Shown here in pieces: positions 13,542 through 27,216 of a DNA stretch of 64,000 nt. The notes below the pieces were generated by a model, which was given only the letters and a program-made list of their open reading frames with translations, ran no database searches and was not told the DNA's origin. The position numbers and the translations under genes are program-made. Position 1 is the stretch's first letter. Every line of letters starts with the position of its first letter. The stretch spans positions 8,254,922-8,318,921 of the forward strand of contig CAJNOP010000001.1 in assembly GCA_905250075.1 (NCBI GenBank). Reading direction: 5' to 3'. This DNA is from Rotaria sp. Silwood1. Lineage: Eukaryota; Rotifera; Eurotatoria; Philodinida; Philodinidae.

Positions 13542-14631
13542 TTAAATATCTTCTGATCTTGATGTTATAGCAAGCCAAAATGACAATATTGTAATAAAAA
13601 AAATTAATACCGATGCAATTATTTCATAACCAGTTGCCCATCCAATTGTTGTATGAAAATGTGTATTTGCATCATTAATTAATTCATTTTCAGCTTTAAG
13701 ATAAAGATCATGACTAACTGTTGTTTCTAAGAAAGAGAAAATATTAAAATATTAAAAATTTTATTTTCAATTATTTTACCATGATGTTTAGCATAATTAC
13801 GAAGACTATGTAAATCAAAATTTTGTAATGCTCGACTATCATTTGTTATACTTTCTAATGGAAATGAATAATCTTCATATGTATCTCGTCGAAGATCTTT
13901 ATGTTATTATACAAAAAAAAAACAAAGAAGAATAAATAATATTGAATTATTCTTAATTACTTACATGCACCAACAAGAATTAAACCAGTTATCATTAAAA
14001 TTAATGTTAATAGAAAACATATAAATGGTCCATAACTAAGTACAAGAAGTGCACTATCTAGAAAATAAATAATAAAGAAAAAAAGAAAACTATAATTATA
14101 AATTAAAATATACGAACCATTTTGTGGTGATGCTATAGTTTTTAAATAAAGTAAAAGTAAACCAAGAATAAGAAAAATAGCTGCTAAAATTGTTAACCAT
14201 TGTAAACCTTTAGTTGACGGTAAATAATGGCATGAACATCCTTCAGATAAATTTTTTGTTTCACTAACTGGACAGTCTCGACGTTGATGATAACATATGT
14301 CAAATTTATCCGGTGAATATCTCATATAACGATTTGGCCAACATATTTGAACATTTGGTCGAGTACCAATTGAAATTCCTTGTTTCGTTAGTGGAATATC
14401 TGAATATTCACATCGTTGCCATAAACCATAACTAACGGGTGCCATTTTTGGTGGAACGTCTCGTTTTGTTACTTTCCAATGAGGTGAACACCTTAAGTTT
14501 TTTTTTTAAATAATAATAAAAAACAACTTTAAATATTACAATCATACTTACATAGCTAATAAATGAAGAATTAAAGCAGCTATGCCCAAAGATAGAGCTA
14601 TTGTAACAAGTAAAACACTTCGAATTCGCAT
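13542..14631 (-). CDS. Claudin/PMP22-like four-transmembrane protein
   Basis: Five exons on -: 14631-14552, 14491-14118, 14057-13965, 13896-13780 and 13726-13542. All introns are GT-AG and the phases agree, giving 282 residues. Helix 1 is near the N-terminus (SVLLVTIALSLGIAALILHL). A long, cysteine-rich first outer loop starts with CSPHW and contains GLWQRCEYSD, the GLW-x-x-C signature of the claudin/PMP22/EMP superfamily. Helix 2 contains LTILAAIFLILGLLLLYL, helix 3 FICFLLTLILMITGLILVG and helix 4 EIIASVLIFFITILSFWLAI. The first loop (about 100 residues, at least seven cysteines) is roughly twice the claudin length, so this is not a standard claudin; clarin-like or another tetraspan family is possible. 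The second loop carries charged, non-conserved sequence. The expected location is the plasma membrane or a cell junction (inference). It has no close neighbour; both sides are gene-poor. Confidence 0.75.
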
Positions 14632-17600
14632 TATCTATTTATTTGAAAAAAGATTATAAAAAAATAGAATAGTTTGAAATTCTTTTATTTTCTTTCTCTA
14701 TTTATTTAGAATAGAATATATATGTCGTTCTAGCTGACTTGAAGTTTAAGGATTGAATTACGCATTTGATCTATCAGATAACTTACAGAATACGACATAC
14801 TAAAAGATGCCAATTTTATATAAAAATTAATACTAATAGTTTATAATTTAATTAAATCAAAATCCATATAAATATATTATTTTATTGTTTTAAAGTCAAA
14901 TTATTTTTCTTCTTACATCAATCATTAAATCTGTCATCGAAACAAACATGTGAACAATTGATATTCTCATTCGTACAAACAAAAAAAAAAGAAAAGAATT
15001 ATTTGTTCTAAATAAGTTATAAAAAAAAAACATGACACTCAACAAAAAACAAAATAACTAAGTATTGATATTTTTTTTTTTCATACGTAAATATAATTGA
15101 TAGACAAAACAAAATAGATAAATCAAATGCATATTATAATAATTAAAATATAATTTACTTACTTAATCAATTCACTCGTAATAGTAAAGAAAGCAAAATT
15201 GTGATTGCAAAAAAAAGAAAACAACAATAAACCAATCTAAAAAAAGAAGAAAGAAGTCTGATTAGAATGTAAAATATTGCTGTTATACGTTCATAATATG
15301 CATTTACACATGTATTCATCGGTTACGTTGTTGCTAAAGAAGTATTTCTTATTTATTGAAGATATAAAATGAATCAAATCTCGTTGTACTATTCTCATAT
15401 TTTTTTTTTCTTCGAGCTGTTCGTGAGCACACACATCGTTATCGTCTCAAAAATGATACCAACTAAATCAATGAAACCGACGGATCAGAATGGCTTATCG
15501 TTATCGTCATTGTCTCCCATAACGTCCATTGTTCCATTACTGTTTTCATCTCTCTCTCTCTCTCCTGTGATCCACTCTCGCTTTTATTATCGAATTGTAT
15601 GCACAATCTCTCAACATCATCACGCCTACAAATAAACAATTGATATGAAAAAAAAAAACGATAGACAATAAAAATAAAAAAACACTTATTATTTCACATT
15701 TGTCATTAGTTTTCTTCATCTACTTCTTTCTTTTATGATAATTAAGTTTATAAAAATGAAAAAAAATAAATAAAAAATAAATATCTAACAAATACATGAA
15801 CTATTAATTCATCTTTTATTTTCTTCATTCAAGTTCACAGAAAGAGAGAAACTTAATAGATAAAGAGAAGTAATATACTGAAGGGAATACGAACGAGCGA
15901 ACGAATGTACGTATTAAACATAGGAAGAGTCTATAGGTTGCTGCTGTACATGCCTATGCGCAAACATACCAAGGCCAATTAATGATGTGAGAGAAAAAGA
16001 AACATAGAAGCAAGAGGGAAATGCGATGGTGGATTGATGCCAAAAAGAAAAATGCATTAAGGAAAAATGACGAGAAAAGAAAAGAAAAGAAAAGAAAAAA
16101 AAAGAAGAGCCGAAGAGAAACAGAGAGTTCTCGCTGTCTAGCATCTCATTGCAATAACCACAATTGTCAGTCTTTCGTTATCTTTTTCTTTAGAGAGACA
16201 AGGCAACCGTTACCATCAACATTAAATAGAAGGCAAAGAGAGGAAAAGTGAGAGCGAGCATTGAAAATGTTTCTTGCCTATACAATAAATAAGCACAAAA
16301 CAGATGATGAAACATGTACTAGCACTAAGCATTTATTATTATTAACAGCATAATATAATAAAATAAAAAAAAAAAAAGAATAGAAGGGCCTATTGTGAAT
16401 AAGTCATTGTGGAGACTAAGATAAACGATCTATAATATTGATCGCTTTAAGATTACAAATGATGAAAGATTATCTCGAGTATATTTATGAAACGTCTATT
16501 TTCTCGAACTATGACAAGAACAATAATCCAGATATGTATGAGTGTGTGTGTTACTAATATGAATACAATAGCAACAAATTTTCATGTATATAGTCCAATC
16601 AATGAAAAGAAAGGAAATTTTTATGGATTTATTAGAAAACCTTTGTACATGAAAATCAAAATAAAAAAAAAAAAAAACTTTGAATCTCTAAATGTTCTTT
16701 TGACTGATATTAACTAATTTAATGTATTTGAAAAAAGAAATACTTTCTATGTTGATAATTTTATATCGTGATTCAATGATAAATAAATATCAATAACTAT
16801 TATTATAATTTATCGTTATCAATAATACGATATGACATAATGCAATAGTTTCAAACGTTTTATAATAATTTCCGGTTTGATCTAAGAATCAATTAAAAAA
16901 AAAACAGTACAAATAATTTAGAAGTGAATGTTAACAAATAATAACATAGAAAATCAGACATCATTGAATATAGCCAGCGGGTTAACAACAGTATTTATTG
17001 TTGCCATAACCATCTTTAACTAATACATATTGAGAACATTGACATTCTTTTAGCTGGTGTTTCACCATGAATGTAATAATATATTGTGGTTGATATTTTC
17101 TTAAGAGAAAAGCTAACTTTTTCAGTTTTACTCGATTGTAAAGCACTGTGTGACAATAACCGTGGATAATGATACCGGAAATATACTTTTTCCTCCAGAA
17201 AATATCATTTAACATGTTCTTTTACTTTCATGATAGAATACTTGCTAGAGGAATGCCAGAATAATTGTTATAGCGTAAATCTAATTAAGTATAAACAATT
17301 TTCAACATATTACATCTATAAAGTATTTTTTACTTTATTAATAAACTTTTTTTTTTTTTTTTTTTAAATAATATTATTACGTGTATCAATTTCTCGTATG
17401 AAAATATGTTTGAAGTAACAAATGATGTTTTTTTTTTTTTTATTATTTTGTTTTTTGAATATTAAGATTATGTCTATAAATTATAATAATTAAGTTATTC
17501 ATTAAACCCTTGAGGTATATGTCATATAGCAATAATCAATGATTTATTTGACCTAAATTATAAAACAATAATGATCTTCAATAGAAAAAAACAAGAGAAA

Positions 17601-20600
17601 AAGAATATTTTTAAGATACATTTGTCTTTTCAATAAAATGATCAATTATATGTTGGTTTTTTTTCTTTCTTATTATTATGCTTATATATTCAACATTTTG
17701 TCATTTATTTCCTTTTATTTTGGAATATAGTGCAATAGAAATTTTGATAAATATGGTCCAATGATATGCACAGAGAAAATTCGATTTCTCTGTAGAATTT
17801 TTCTGTCATTTCATTAATTATATTAATAGAAATAATCAGCCGAGCGAACAAATACTGTTGTATATTCGTCGATCATAATAATCAGAAACAAGTGACAAAC
17901 AAAGTCTATTAGTTATTTCGTATTTAATCGATTAAGTCTGTTTGTATATATAACGTGAGACAACTTTGTATATATGCCGTTATTTCCGTTTTGCCTTGCA
18001 CAAAAATAATAAAAACTACAGCGTTGTTCTATTGTCATGTAGCCCTTTCTCATTGCCTTGACTATTGAATTGATGAATCGCTGTTGACTTTTTGCTGTTT
18101 TTCTGTTGGATGATGAATTGATAGATAGATAGTTGTATATAACTGATTATCGTTGATAGAAATACATAGACAACATAGCTTAATTGATTGTCTCTGCTTG
18201 CTCTAGCATCTATATATTAGTTCCATTGAATTCTAATGTCCTTTGCTATGCAAATCTTATGACCTTGATAAAATAAGACACTTGAAAAAAAAGAAAGTTG
18301 TCATCAATAGAAGATACTATAATTAACCAGACTGCAATGCCGGTCAATGACAAGTCAAAATAGAACAAACGGATTTATTGACAACGATATATACATATTA
18401 TGATATATGTGAGTAAGGACAAGGAAATGTCTTTCGTAAACGAGTAAAACATGTGTATTTGTACACATTTATTCATGTACTCGTAGTACACAACCACCAC
18501 AAAAAGCCCTCAGGAAACTAGACATACACACAATATGTTGTAGTTTTGAGACAGAATAGATAAATAGATAGATGTGAATATTCTTTATTTGAAAAAAGAT
18601 CCTTGATATGTAAATAGATTATACTAGAATATAATATTCTTTTTGCAAAGTTAATTTAGTAGAATTATTCTATATAAAACAAAAAGTCAGAACAGAAAAA
18701 GTGATGAGTCTATAAGGAACTTGCTTGTTGTTGTTGTTTTCAAAGATCTATTCGATTCATCAAACTTATTAGTATATCTTATATTCCAACTGAACATAAA
18801 AAAGATAAGAAGACTGCTCTAATTAGTTTTGAATAATAAAATTTAAAAAAAAAAAAAATCTGCAAACTAATCGCTAAAACCTATTGAAGATTACATAATG
18901 TAGTTCATTAATGATAAAAATAATGATAAGATACTCCAATCCATTTTAGTTGATTATCATCTTGAAATTTACTGTTATTGAACATTAAAGTCAGATTGTA
19001 ATGATCATTAATTTGATTTGATATGTTGAAATAATATTTGTCCCGATTAGTTGTCCTTGACAATGTTAACGTTATTCAGATCAAAACTGTTGATTAATAT
19101 TCATATATGTGCATTGATCAACCCAATGCTACATAGAAAAATCATCATAATTAATAGATAAGATAGAAAATTTGCTTATTCATAAATATGTAACGCTTGT
19201 CTTAATTTTAATGATAGGTTTTCGTATTGAATTATGTTTTAGTAATGTTTAATCTTAAAAATTGTTTTAAACCTAAATCTATTTAACTTTTTTTTCCAAT
19301 ATGTTGATTAGATAGTGAAGACAAATGAGTATTTTCTGTTCAGTCTATTGCTATAATCAGTGCTAATGTGATTACTCGTGCTGAATTAGTAATATATGAT
19401 AATCGGTAATTTGTTAACGTCGATGATGATGCATTTATTGATGACGATAGAATTCATATTTGTTTGTCCTTTGAATTGAGTAAAGGTATGATTGATTTAT
19501 TTTATTGTAAGAGATTTGATGCATAATAATATTATCATTTATTTGAAACCATTCCTTGCCATAGTCAATGTCAGGTTTTCTTTTATGTCTCAATATACAA
19601 AATGTTCAGGAAAGTCTTCTATTGGGTTTCTTTTGTTTTCATAAATTTCATTGAATAATATTTTTCAAAATAAACCCAAAAAGATTTTGAGGATTTGCAA
19701 AGAGAGTTTTTTATCGGTTTTTAAAAGTCTAAAAATGATGTTAACGTCAGTTTTCTCAAGATTTTTGAGTTCAACATCTGGAAAATTAGGCATAGTTCGA
19801 TAGTAATGCGCTATTTAAAATTTAAATTTTAAGAAAAATTAATATATGAAAGCTACTCTTTCCTTGCAAATTGATCTTGAGTCAGGTACATTCAAGTCCC
19901 ATGAAAATTTTAAGATATGTTGTGACTGCAGCGAGGAGACTATGATAAATTTTTCAACGCTGTACAAATGACGCTTGACGGAGATATTTAACAAATACAG
20001 ACCAAAAATAGCTCATTTAGCACCTCACGATTCTCCGTGAACCTTCATTTTCTACACTTACTTTGTTTTTTATTTGAAAGAGAAGGCCGGCATGCAGATA
20101 ATGATAGAGCTCTTTTTTTTTTAGAACCTCGCCCATTAAGCGGAGAAAAAAAAATGAGAAGTTCAACGTTTCGAAAAGCTTTGAAAAATGACGCTCTAAT
20201 TATAGCAGTAATTTTTTTTATAAAATAGTAACAAATTATTATGCTCTTTCAAATAATGAAGTAAGCAAATGACTACAATGAAATTTCTTGGAAAAATCTG
20301 GGACGGATAATCAAAAATCTATACACAGAAAAGAACAAAAAACATTTTCCATATTTTTCTAAAAAGAACTCAATTTGTCAGCAGATAATGACAAAACTAA
20401 TGAAAAATGTTGACAGAGATGGAGACTTCAAATAAAAAATCATGCCATTTATGAAAGATGAGGCATCGGACTGTCTTCCTATGCATTTACCTTAATTTTC
20501 CTTTTTTTTTGACAAAAATTGACTTTTTTTTTAAATAGGTGGAATCAGCGTGCATTGAAACGAATGTTTGGCTAAAAATGAAAACCACATCTTTTTTCAA

Positions 20601-21728
20601 GTTTTAAATGTAGAGAAATACACTTTGAAATATTGTCTATTTGATAATATAAATAACTTCGTTACAAATTTCAAAGAAACTGAAAAACCAATTACTCAAA
20701 AATTAGCCTAAAAATCATGATGTCACCGAGAAAATTTACATTTGACAAAATGAAACTATTTCATAGGCAAATCAAGTCATTTTTTACAATCTAGAATGGT
20801 AAAACATATTGTTATAATAGCTTCTGATAAAGAAATTAACAGTTTCTTATACAGTGTTATCCGAGCGATTAGTCCTATGAAATGAATAATCCATCTAGAT
20901 TCAACTTCGAAGCTTTTCAAAATTTTGTCATAATATCCTTTCATATATTATTTCTAGTTACTGTTACCGCAAACATTCCCAAATTGCACAGTAGACTTCC
21001 AAAAAGCTCTGGTTTTTCAGGTATTTGTTTTTGCATTTTAGACTTAAGAAAAATACTTAATGAACAAAAATAGTATATTTAGAATTAGCACATTAAACTG
21101 AGTCGAATTATATATATTATAAAATAATTTTGAAGAAAGAAGTTTTCTAAAAAAGAAACGAGGCCAGAGTGCCCTCGGGCATTTTTCATTGAAAAACTTT
21201 TTAAATCTCTTTTTCCATCATATGGAATCATTTCTGAGCAAAAAAACTTCGTTTCCGAATAAGAAAGTCATGTATCCGTGTGCTATGCGAAAAATGCATT
21301 GTGGAAGTGACTTATAGAGAAGTCTTCTCTTACATCCGATTCATCGTTCCTTCAATGAATGCTTCTAATATTGTTGGGAGAAAGGTATCAATAAATTTCA
21401 ATGAAATTAGGTTAAAATCCGTGCACATAGTTTCTTTTATTTTAAATAAAAAGCAAATATAAAATTATAGAATATGTACTAAGCCTTAGTCTCTATGACA
21501 TATGAATAAATCTTTTTCGTTGATGTACTTGAATTAATAAAAATACTTGTTTAAACTAATTTAACTTTGTAATATACGTAATGAGAGAATAATAAAATAA
21601 ACTGTTCGATGAGATTTTTTTATAATCAAATAAATGACATGAAATATGTTTACACAATCATAAAGAACAAAATGACAAACAGTTCAAAAACAAAACAAAG
21701 TTAAAAATAACATATATATGTATATATA
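14632..21728. other. Large gene-poor stretch, no gene recognised
   Basis: About 7.1 kb. It contains purine-rich AAAAG tracts (about 16070-16110), CT-repeats (about 15550), long T runs (17346-17365, 17427-17441) and short TA repeats. A region at about 19600-21400 is somewhat less AT-rich and may be an old repeat, but no terminal repeat or transposase frame could be read. Gtaagt-like sites near 15170 (-) could belong to untranslated leader exons of the claudin-like gene. All open frames here are short and low in complexity. Confidence 0.45.
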
Positions 21729-22802
21729 TTACGAAATAATTGCTCTTCCTAAAACAGTTTTAAGATTTTCAAGTAATAATGTTTGTTCTAATAATTCTTG
21801 TTGTACTTGAATTTTTTCATTTTCTAATAAATTTATTTGTTCAATTTCTTTTTTAATATCCCAATTATGTTTTATTGTTTGAGATAAATCAATAAAATCT
21901 TGATTTTTTTTATCAAAATCTGTTTTAGCAATTGAAAGATCTTGAGAATGTTCAATATTTAATTGATTTAATACATTAATTAATTCAAGCATCATTGTTA
22001 TAGCTAATTCAGTATTACGTATTAATGTTGTACGATCATTGAATTCTGCACGAATTTCATCGGATTTTTCAATAAAATTATTTGTTTTAGAATTAATTAT
22101 AGATCGTGTACGAACAAGTGATGCCATTGATTGAGATATAAGTTCAGATAATTGTTCATCTATTTGACGAGATTCTGAAAATAATGTTTGTAAAATTTCT
22201 GCCTAAAATTTAACATAACAAAAAAAACAATAATTTTGAATAAAAATAAAATCAAATAAATCTACTCCGTCTGTTTTAAATTTTGTTACTTGCATAACAG
22301 CTGATTCAAGACGATTTTTAATTTGAATAAAATCTTCTTCCATACGTTCACGTTCATAACGTAAGTTTTCTAATTGTTTATTACGTTCTATTAATAATTG
22401 TTCTTCATATTCAAGTCGTTGTTCACGTTGTTGTAAATATTCAGTTTCTTGTAAAAATGCAGCAGCTACTTTTAATTGCATTTGTGAAAGCATTGTTTGT
22501 AAACTTGAATATGTTGTTGTAAATGAATCTCGTGTTATAACTGATGATTGATGAGCTATGTCACGTTCAAGACGTAATTGTTCATTTAATGATAAACTAT
22601 TTATTGGTGTATGAATGCCTGTTATATGTGTTAGATTAAGAGCATATATATTAGAATTAATTTCACTATTTAATTCAATAGGGATGATTGATGATGTTTG
22701 TTCTTTTGATGTAAATATTGGTGGTTTTAATTCATCTGATGATGGTGTTGTTGGACAGTTTCGATTTATTTCCATCATTTTATTTAAATTATATGTTTTC
22801 AA
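21729..22802 (-). CDS. Coiled-coil protein, unrecognised
   Basis: Two exons on -: 22802-22266 and 22202-21729, separated by a 63-bp GT-AG intron (22203-22265) in phase 0, giving 336 residues. The N-terminal 65 or so residues are Ser/Thr/Pro/Asn-rich and probably disordered. From about residue 75 the protein is almost entirely charged, heptad-like helix: YLQQREQRLEYEEQLLIER and NKQLENLRYERERMEEDF in exon 1, IEQINLLENEKIQVQQ in exon 2. No signal peptide or membrane helix is present. This looks like a structural or scaffolding coiled-coil protein (cilium, centrosome, kinetochore or vesicle tethering are all possible), but no family is recognised. An in-frame Met nine residues further in (22778) is an alternative start. 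Confidence 0.75.
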
Positions 22803-25134
22803 TAGAAAATAGAAGAAGAATGAATAGATGATTTGTTTGTTAGAGATATGGATATATATGGATATTTAGTTGACATAACCACATCGAGGGTAAATCGATG
22901 AATCACTTAAAGAAACGAGAAAAATATCGAAAAGATCTATTCGAAAAAAAAATCTTAAAATCAATTATTTGTGAATATTTATGTTGTTTTGAATTTAGTT
23001 ACAAAGTTATATGAAACATTTAGGAAATTTTTGTGACATTTGAATATCTATTATTATGAAATTGTATTTACAATTAAAACAACCAAGAATACAATTTTGA
23101 TAAAGATATACAAGATGAAGATTCATTGGTTGTCAAGAATGAATTTTGATACTTGATCTAATATTAAATTGTTTTTGCTAGATTAATAATATTTACATAC
23201 AATATGATGATTTTAAACAATAATTAGATATTAATCGATATCAATTGATATAATTATTGATTAAAATTTTTATTTCAAAAAAAACTAAGAAATAGTTTGT
23301 TGTTTTACAGAAGTTTAAAGGATGTTCCATATTAAATTATGAGAAATTGTCAATACTATTTTTCATATTTTTCGTGTCGTAAAAAACTGAATTTTTTACC
23401 ACTCATATACATATATATATTGAACCGAGCACTTCAGTTTTGGAAAATTTCAACTCACTAGCTCAAACTCGTATCAAAATGCATGAACAAGAGTAGATGT
23501 TTGTAATTCTCTTTCTGTGATATATTTATTATAAGATAAATAAATTTTTCGATATAACATTTCGTTGTTCAAAAAAACGGCTTCTTGAGGCGGCAAATTT
23601 AAAGTGACTTTATGTGCAATGTGGTTGAAAAAAGTAATGATGTTGATTATTCATTTTTCTTTTTCTTCTGCAGTATACACTTGATAGTGATCAAAAGCAA
23701 CATGGTAATGGTAACATCTGGATAGTTTTCATGTACCCATCCATATCACTATTAAGTCTGACCTGAAGAAGAGAAATTAAAATAATTAGTTAATTTCATT
23801 ACTCTTTCAACTAAATTGTATACATATTTATTTTTACCTTGTCTGAAGAAGTAGTTTCAACCCACGAAATGTTTCATTGTAAAATTTAAATATTTCCTAA
23901 AAAAAAAACCTACATCCAAAAGAGAATTAAAAACATGTAAAAAAAAATCTATCTATAATAACTTTCTCACAAGATAAGCACGAGATTGAAATACATAAAT
24001 TTTCATATCAGATTTTAGTAATACTTTGTTAAATGTTTTAAAAACTATACAAAAATATATTCATATTTCAAGTTTCTGTTTAGATTGAATAACAAATTTT
24101 ATCTTAAAAGTCCATTAGTTACAAATGCATACAAGATTTTTTCATGTGTTGTATTCAATTTGAAACATTTAAAAAACACATGATGTATTAGTGTTTTATG
24201 GTTCGTAACATAATTATTGTGTAAACATATGGAAGCAGTAGATAAAAAACAAGGCTCTATTGGATGATCTATAAAGATAATTGAATATATACGATCTGCA
24301 CTGAAGAGAAAACGTTTGTTAGATAAATCAATTGCAAAAAATATCAACTACAGCCGAATATCGAGAACAATGAAGAGCATATTTGTATACATTTAATTGT
24401 ATTATAATTTACAGTTTTGCAAAATTTCTTTTCATCAAGTCTTGATACAATAAACATATATGTGACAAATATCAACTACGAAAACAAAGATCATGTATTT
24501 CAGTGAGTCACTTTTACCTGGAGAGGTCAAATTTTAGAATGTTAAAGATCTTGGTTATATACAGATGACACAAAATTTCAACTTTTTACGTCAAGACAAA
24601 ATATAGAAGATATCGTTGATAATTTATTATTAGTTAATATGAGATACAGTCTCTTATATCATAAAAATTTCATTTTAGCATTTCGAACAAGACGTGAATA
24701 ATTGACAAATTTTTTCGAAATAATTTTGCTATCTGTATAGCTTCATTTTTTTTTTATCAAATTATTCGATCGTTTTTGATAGACATCATTTTTTTTATTC
24801 ATTTAGTGACTGTCGAATGACATATATAGTGAAAAAGAAACAACCAGGTACGAAGAGTATGACATGAAAATTATGATACTATCTGTAATTGGTATTTCGT
24901 CAATAGGAAGGAAGAAATATTGATACATAAATATTGTGTAATTAGTTTCATTCTATTGAAACAACGTGTTTTATTAGAAAAAATAAAAATAAAATAATTT
25001 CAAATCAATTTTCATTAGAAATTATGTCCAATGAATGACTATGGAATAGCATTATCATTACCACACAATAATCTATTGCTGACAAAAATATTTGTTTTTT
25101 GTTTTTTGAGATGAAAGATTTTAATCAGATAAAA
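22803..25134. other. Non-coding stretch, nothing recognised
   Basis: About 2.3 kb of AT-rich sequence. One 82-residue frame on - (24347-24099) has fairly normal amino-acid composition but no recognisable domain and no splice partner, so it is not called as a gene. Confidence 0.45.
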
Positions 25135-26094
25135 CTAAGCTGCAATAGTTGTTTCGACCAAATGCATATTCTTTAGAGCATATAAGAATATTGTTTTTTT
25201 CCAATCATTATGAGTAATTTTTAAATTTGTTGAAAGTAAATTTATTTTAATATCATATTTTTTCATATTTGGTGTTCGATTTTGAATAATGTTAGACAAT
25301 TCAACTAAATCGAAGTCTTTTTGAAGAATGTTGGATCTATCAATAGTTAAATAAAGTTGTTCAAGATAAGGCATATGTAAGAGTATTGAATCAAGATCAA
25401 ATAATGACACATCAACACGTAATGAAATTTTTAAACAAATAAGATTTGAATGCTTAATTGAAGGAAAAGAAATTGATTGATCTGATGACGGTAAACTGAC
25501 TAAAGTACTTTCAAAACTAGTTAAGTTTGGTAGATAATATAAAAGATTTAAAAGTGTATTTCTATGACAATAATTTAGACGAAGTGACTGTAATGTCAAA
25601 CATGGTTGATAAGATTTATAATCTTTAAAATAAGAATCTAAGTTAGGAAGCCAACAGGTTGTTAAATAATTTAATTGTTTATCACTAAAAATAATATCTC
25701 CTAATTGATTGTTTATTGAACAAACAACAATATCAAGTTGTTTTAAATATTTGAAATAATGTGATTTAATATCTTCTATTTGTTTATCAGTTGCATGACT
25801 TAAATGAAGTGAACATAAATTTTTCAATGGAGATATATCGATATTTTGATGGTAATAATAAATAGATAAACTATCAATATGTTCTGGTAATTCTTTAAAA
25901 AAGACTTTGGATTTTTCATAAATTAAATCACTTTTTAATTTAAGTTTTAATCGTTTTGAATTAAGTATTGCTTCAATGCGTTGATTAAGTCCAGAAAAAC
26001 TATGAAATAAATCCAAACATGGAACATAAGAAAATATTTTAAGCCAAAGCTCGTCGGGCAAATATTCGATAAATGTCATTTTGCTAAAAATCAT
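25135..26094 (-). CDS. F-box protein with leucine-rich-repeat-like C-terminus
   Basis: Single-exon gene of 319 residues. The N-terminus carries an F-box: IEYLPDELWLKIFSYVPCLD, then LFHSFSGLNQRIEAIL (about residues 7-47). The rest alternates short leucine-rich segments such as LCSLHLSHA, LTLQSLRLNYC, LPNLTSFES and MPYLEQLYLTI, consistent with irregular LRRs. F-box proteins act as substrate adaptors of SCF (Skp1-Cullin-F-box) ubiquitin ligases in cytoplasm or nucleus, and this architecture is heavily duplicated in bdelloid genomes (recalled knowledge). The substrate cannot be told from sequence. A second Met (26079) lies just before the F-box and is an equally good start. A long palindrome begins about 320 bp beyond its 5' end. 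Confidence 0.85.
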   Translation of the reverse strand: MIFSKMTFIEYLPDELWLKIFSYVPCLDLFHSFSGLNQRIEAILNSKRLKLKLKSDLIYEKSKVFFKELPEHIDSLSIYYYHQNIDISPLKNLCSLHLSHATDKQIEDIKSHYFKYLKQLDIVVCSINNQLGDIIFSDKQLNYLTTCWLPNLDSYFKDYKSYQPCLTLQSLRLNYCHRNTLLNLLYYLPNLTSFESTLVSLPSSDQSISFPSIKHSNLICLKISLRVDVSLFDLDSILLHMPYLEQLYLTIDRSNILQKDFDLVELSNIIQNRTPNMKKYDIKINLLSTNLKITHNDWKKTIFLYALKNMHLVETTIAA

Positions 26095-26410
26095 TAATTT
26101 GTAAGAATGAATGATGGTATATATACATACAGACTATGTTTACCTATAGAATATCGATTTGTATTTTTCCTTTTTATTCATATTGATTCACGATATAGTG
26201 ACGCATAGGAAGAAGAAAAAAAAATTATTACCAACGTATGTAGAGATAGCATTTTCTTTCTTAATTAAAAAAATATTCTATTTCCTTTTCATACTTCATT
26301 CCAATCAGATGAACAAGGGAAAAAAACGTGGAAAAGTGCAATGCAATTTTAACGAAAATTAAATCATTAAAAGTGAACATTTTTACGTGTTTATAATTCG
26401 TTACAGTTTC

Positions 26411-27216
26411 CGAATCAATATACTATGGAGGCCAAATGAATTTCCCTCCTTTGTATTTTTTTCTTTTTATTACTATACGTCCTTTAGTTTTCAACTTATC
26501 ATATATAGCGAGAAAGCTTAGAACGAGCTGCATCTTTTGATATATTTCGGTTGAAGAATCAAATGGAGTCTAAAGTGTTAACAATGTATTAGAAAAAAAA
26601 ACAGTGATAATTTTTTTCCAAATTTATATATACAGGGTGACCCAAAAGTCACGTACCCAGAGAAAAATATCGAATATCACTGTTATGGCTCGAGAAAACG
26701 AGCTGATTTTTTTTACCAATAATAGAGGCATGCTCAAGCTTTAAATTCGCAAAGACATGCATAGAGAGACCCTCTGTTGAAGTATCATTATTGACCTTAA
26801 CAAAAAATTTTTGTTTTTCACAGGTACCAAAAAGAAAGAATATACTTAACAAAGGGTCTCTCTAGGCATGTCTTTGCGGATTTAAAGCTTGAGCATGTCT
26901 CTATTACTGGTAAAAAAATCAGCTCGTTTGCTCGAGCCGTAACAGAGATATTCGATATTTTTCTCGGGGTACGTGACTTTTGGGCCACCCTGTATATATA
27001 CACTTGGAAAAAAAAATTATCACTGTTTTTTTTTTCTAATACATTGTTAACCCTTTAAACTCTATTTGATTCTTCAACCCAAATATATCAAAAGATGTAG
27101 CTCGTTCTAAGCTTTCTCGCTATAAATGATAAATTGAAAAATAAAGGCCGTATAGTAATAAAAAGAAAAAAATACAAAGGAGGGAAATTCATTTGGCCCC
27201 CATAGTATATCCATTT
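26411..27216. repeat. Long inverted repeat (about 800 bp) with nested Tc1/mariner-like termini
   Basis: The two halves, about 26411-26790 and 26838-27216, are imperfect reverse complements around a loop of about 50 bp. Outer ends read ACTATGGAGGCCAAATGAAT and its complement. Inside, a second boundary at 26635-26995 reads CAGGGTGACCCAAAAGTCAC and its mirrored partner, flanked by TA-rich DNA. This terminus style and TA flank suit a Tc1/mariner-type non-autonomous element. The open frames inside are shadows of the palindrome. Confidence 0.8.

Noticed and set aside
16021-16251. Lys/Arg-rich + strand frame and its opposite
   Set aside because: It is a translation of an AAAAG-repeat tract.
22203-22265. 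Read-through of exon 1 of the coiled-coil gene to a hydrophobic tail
   Set aside because: The 63-bp segment has GT-AG ends and its removal restores a long coiled-coil frame, so it is an intron.
24099-24347. 82-residue - strand frame with fairly normal composition
   Set aside because: No recognised domain, no partner exon, and no neighbouring gene to which it could belong.
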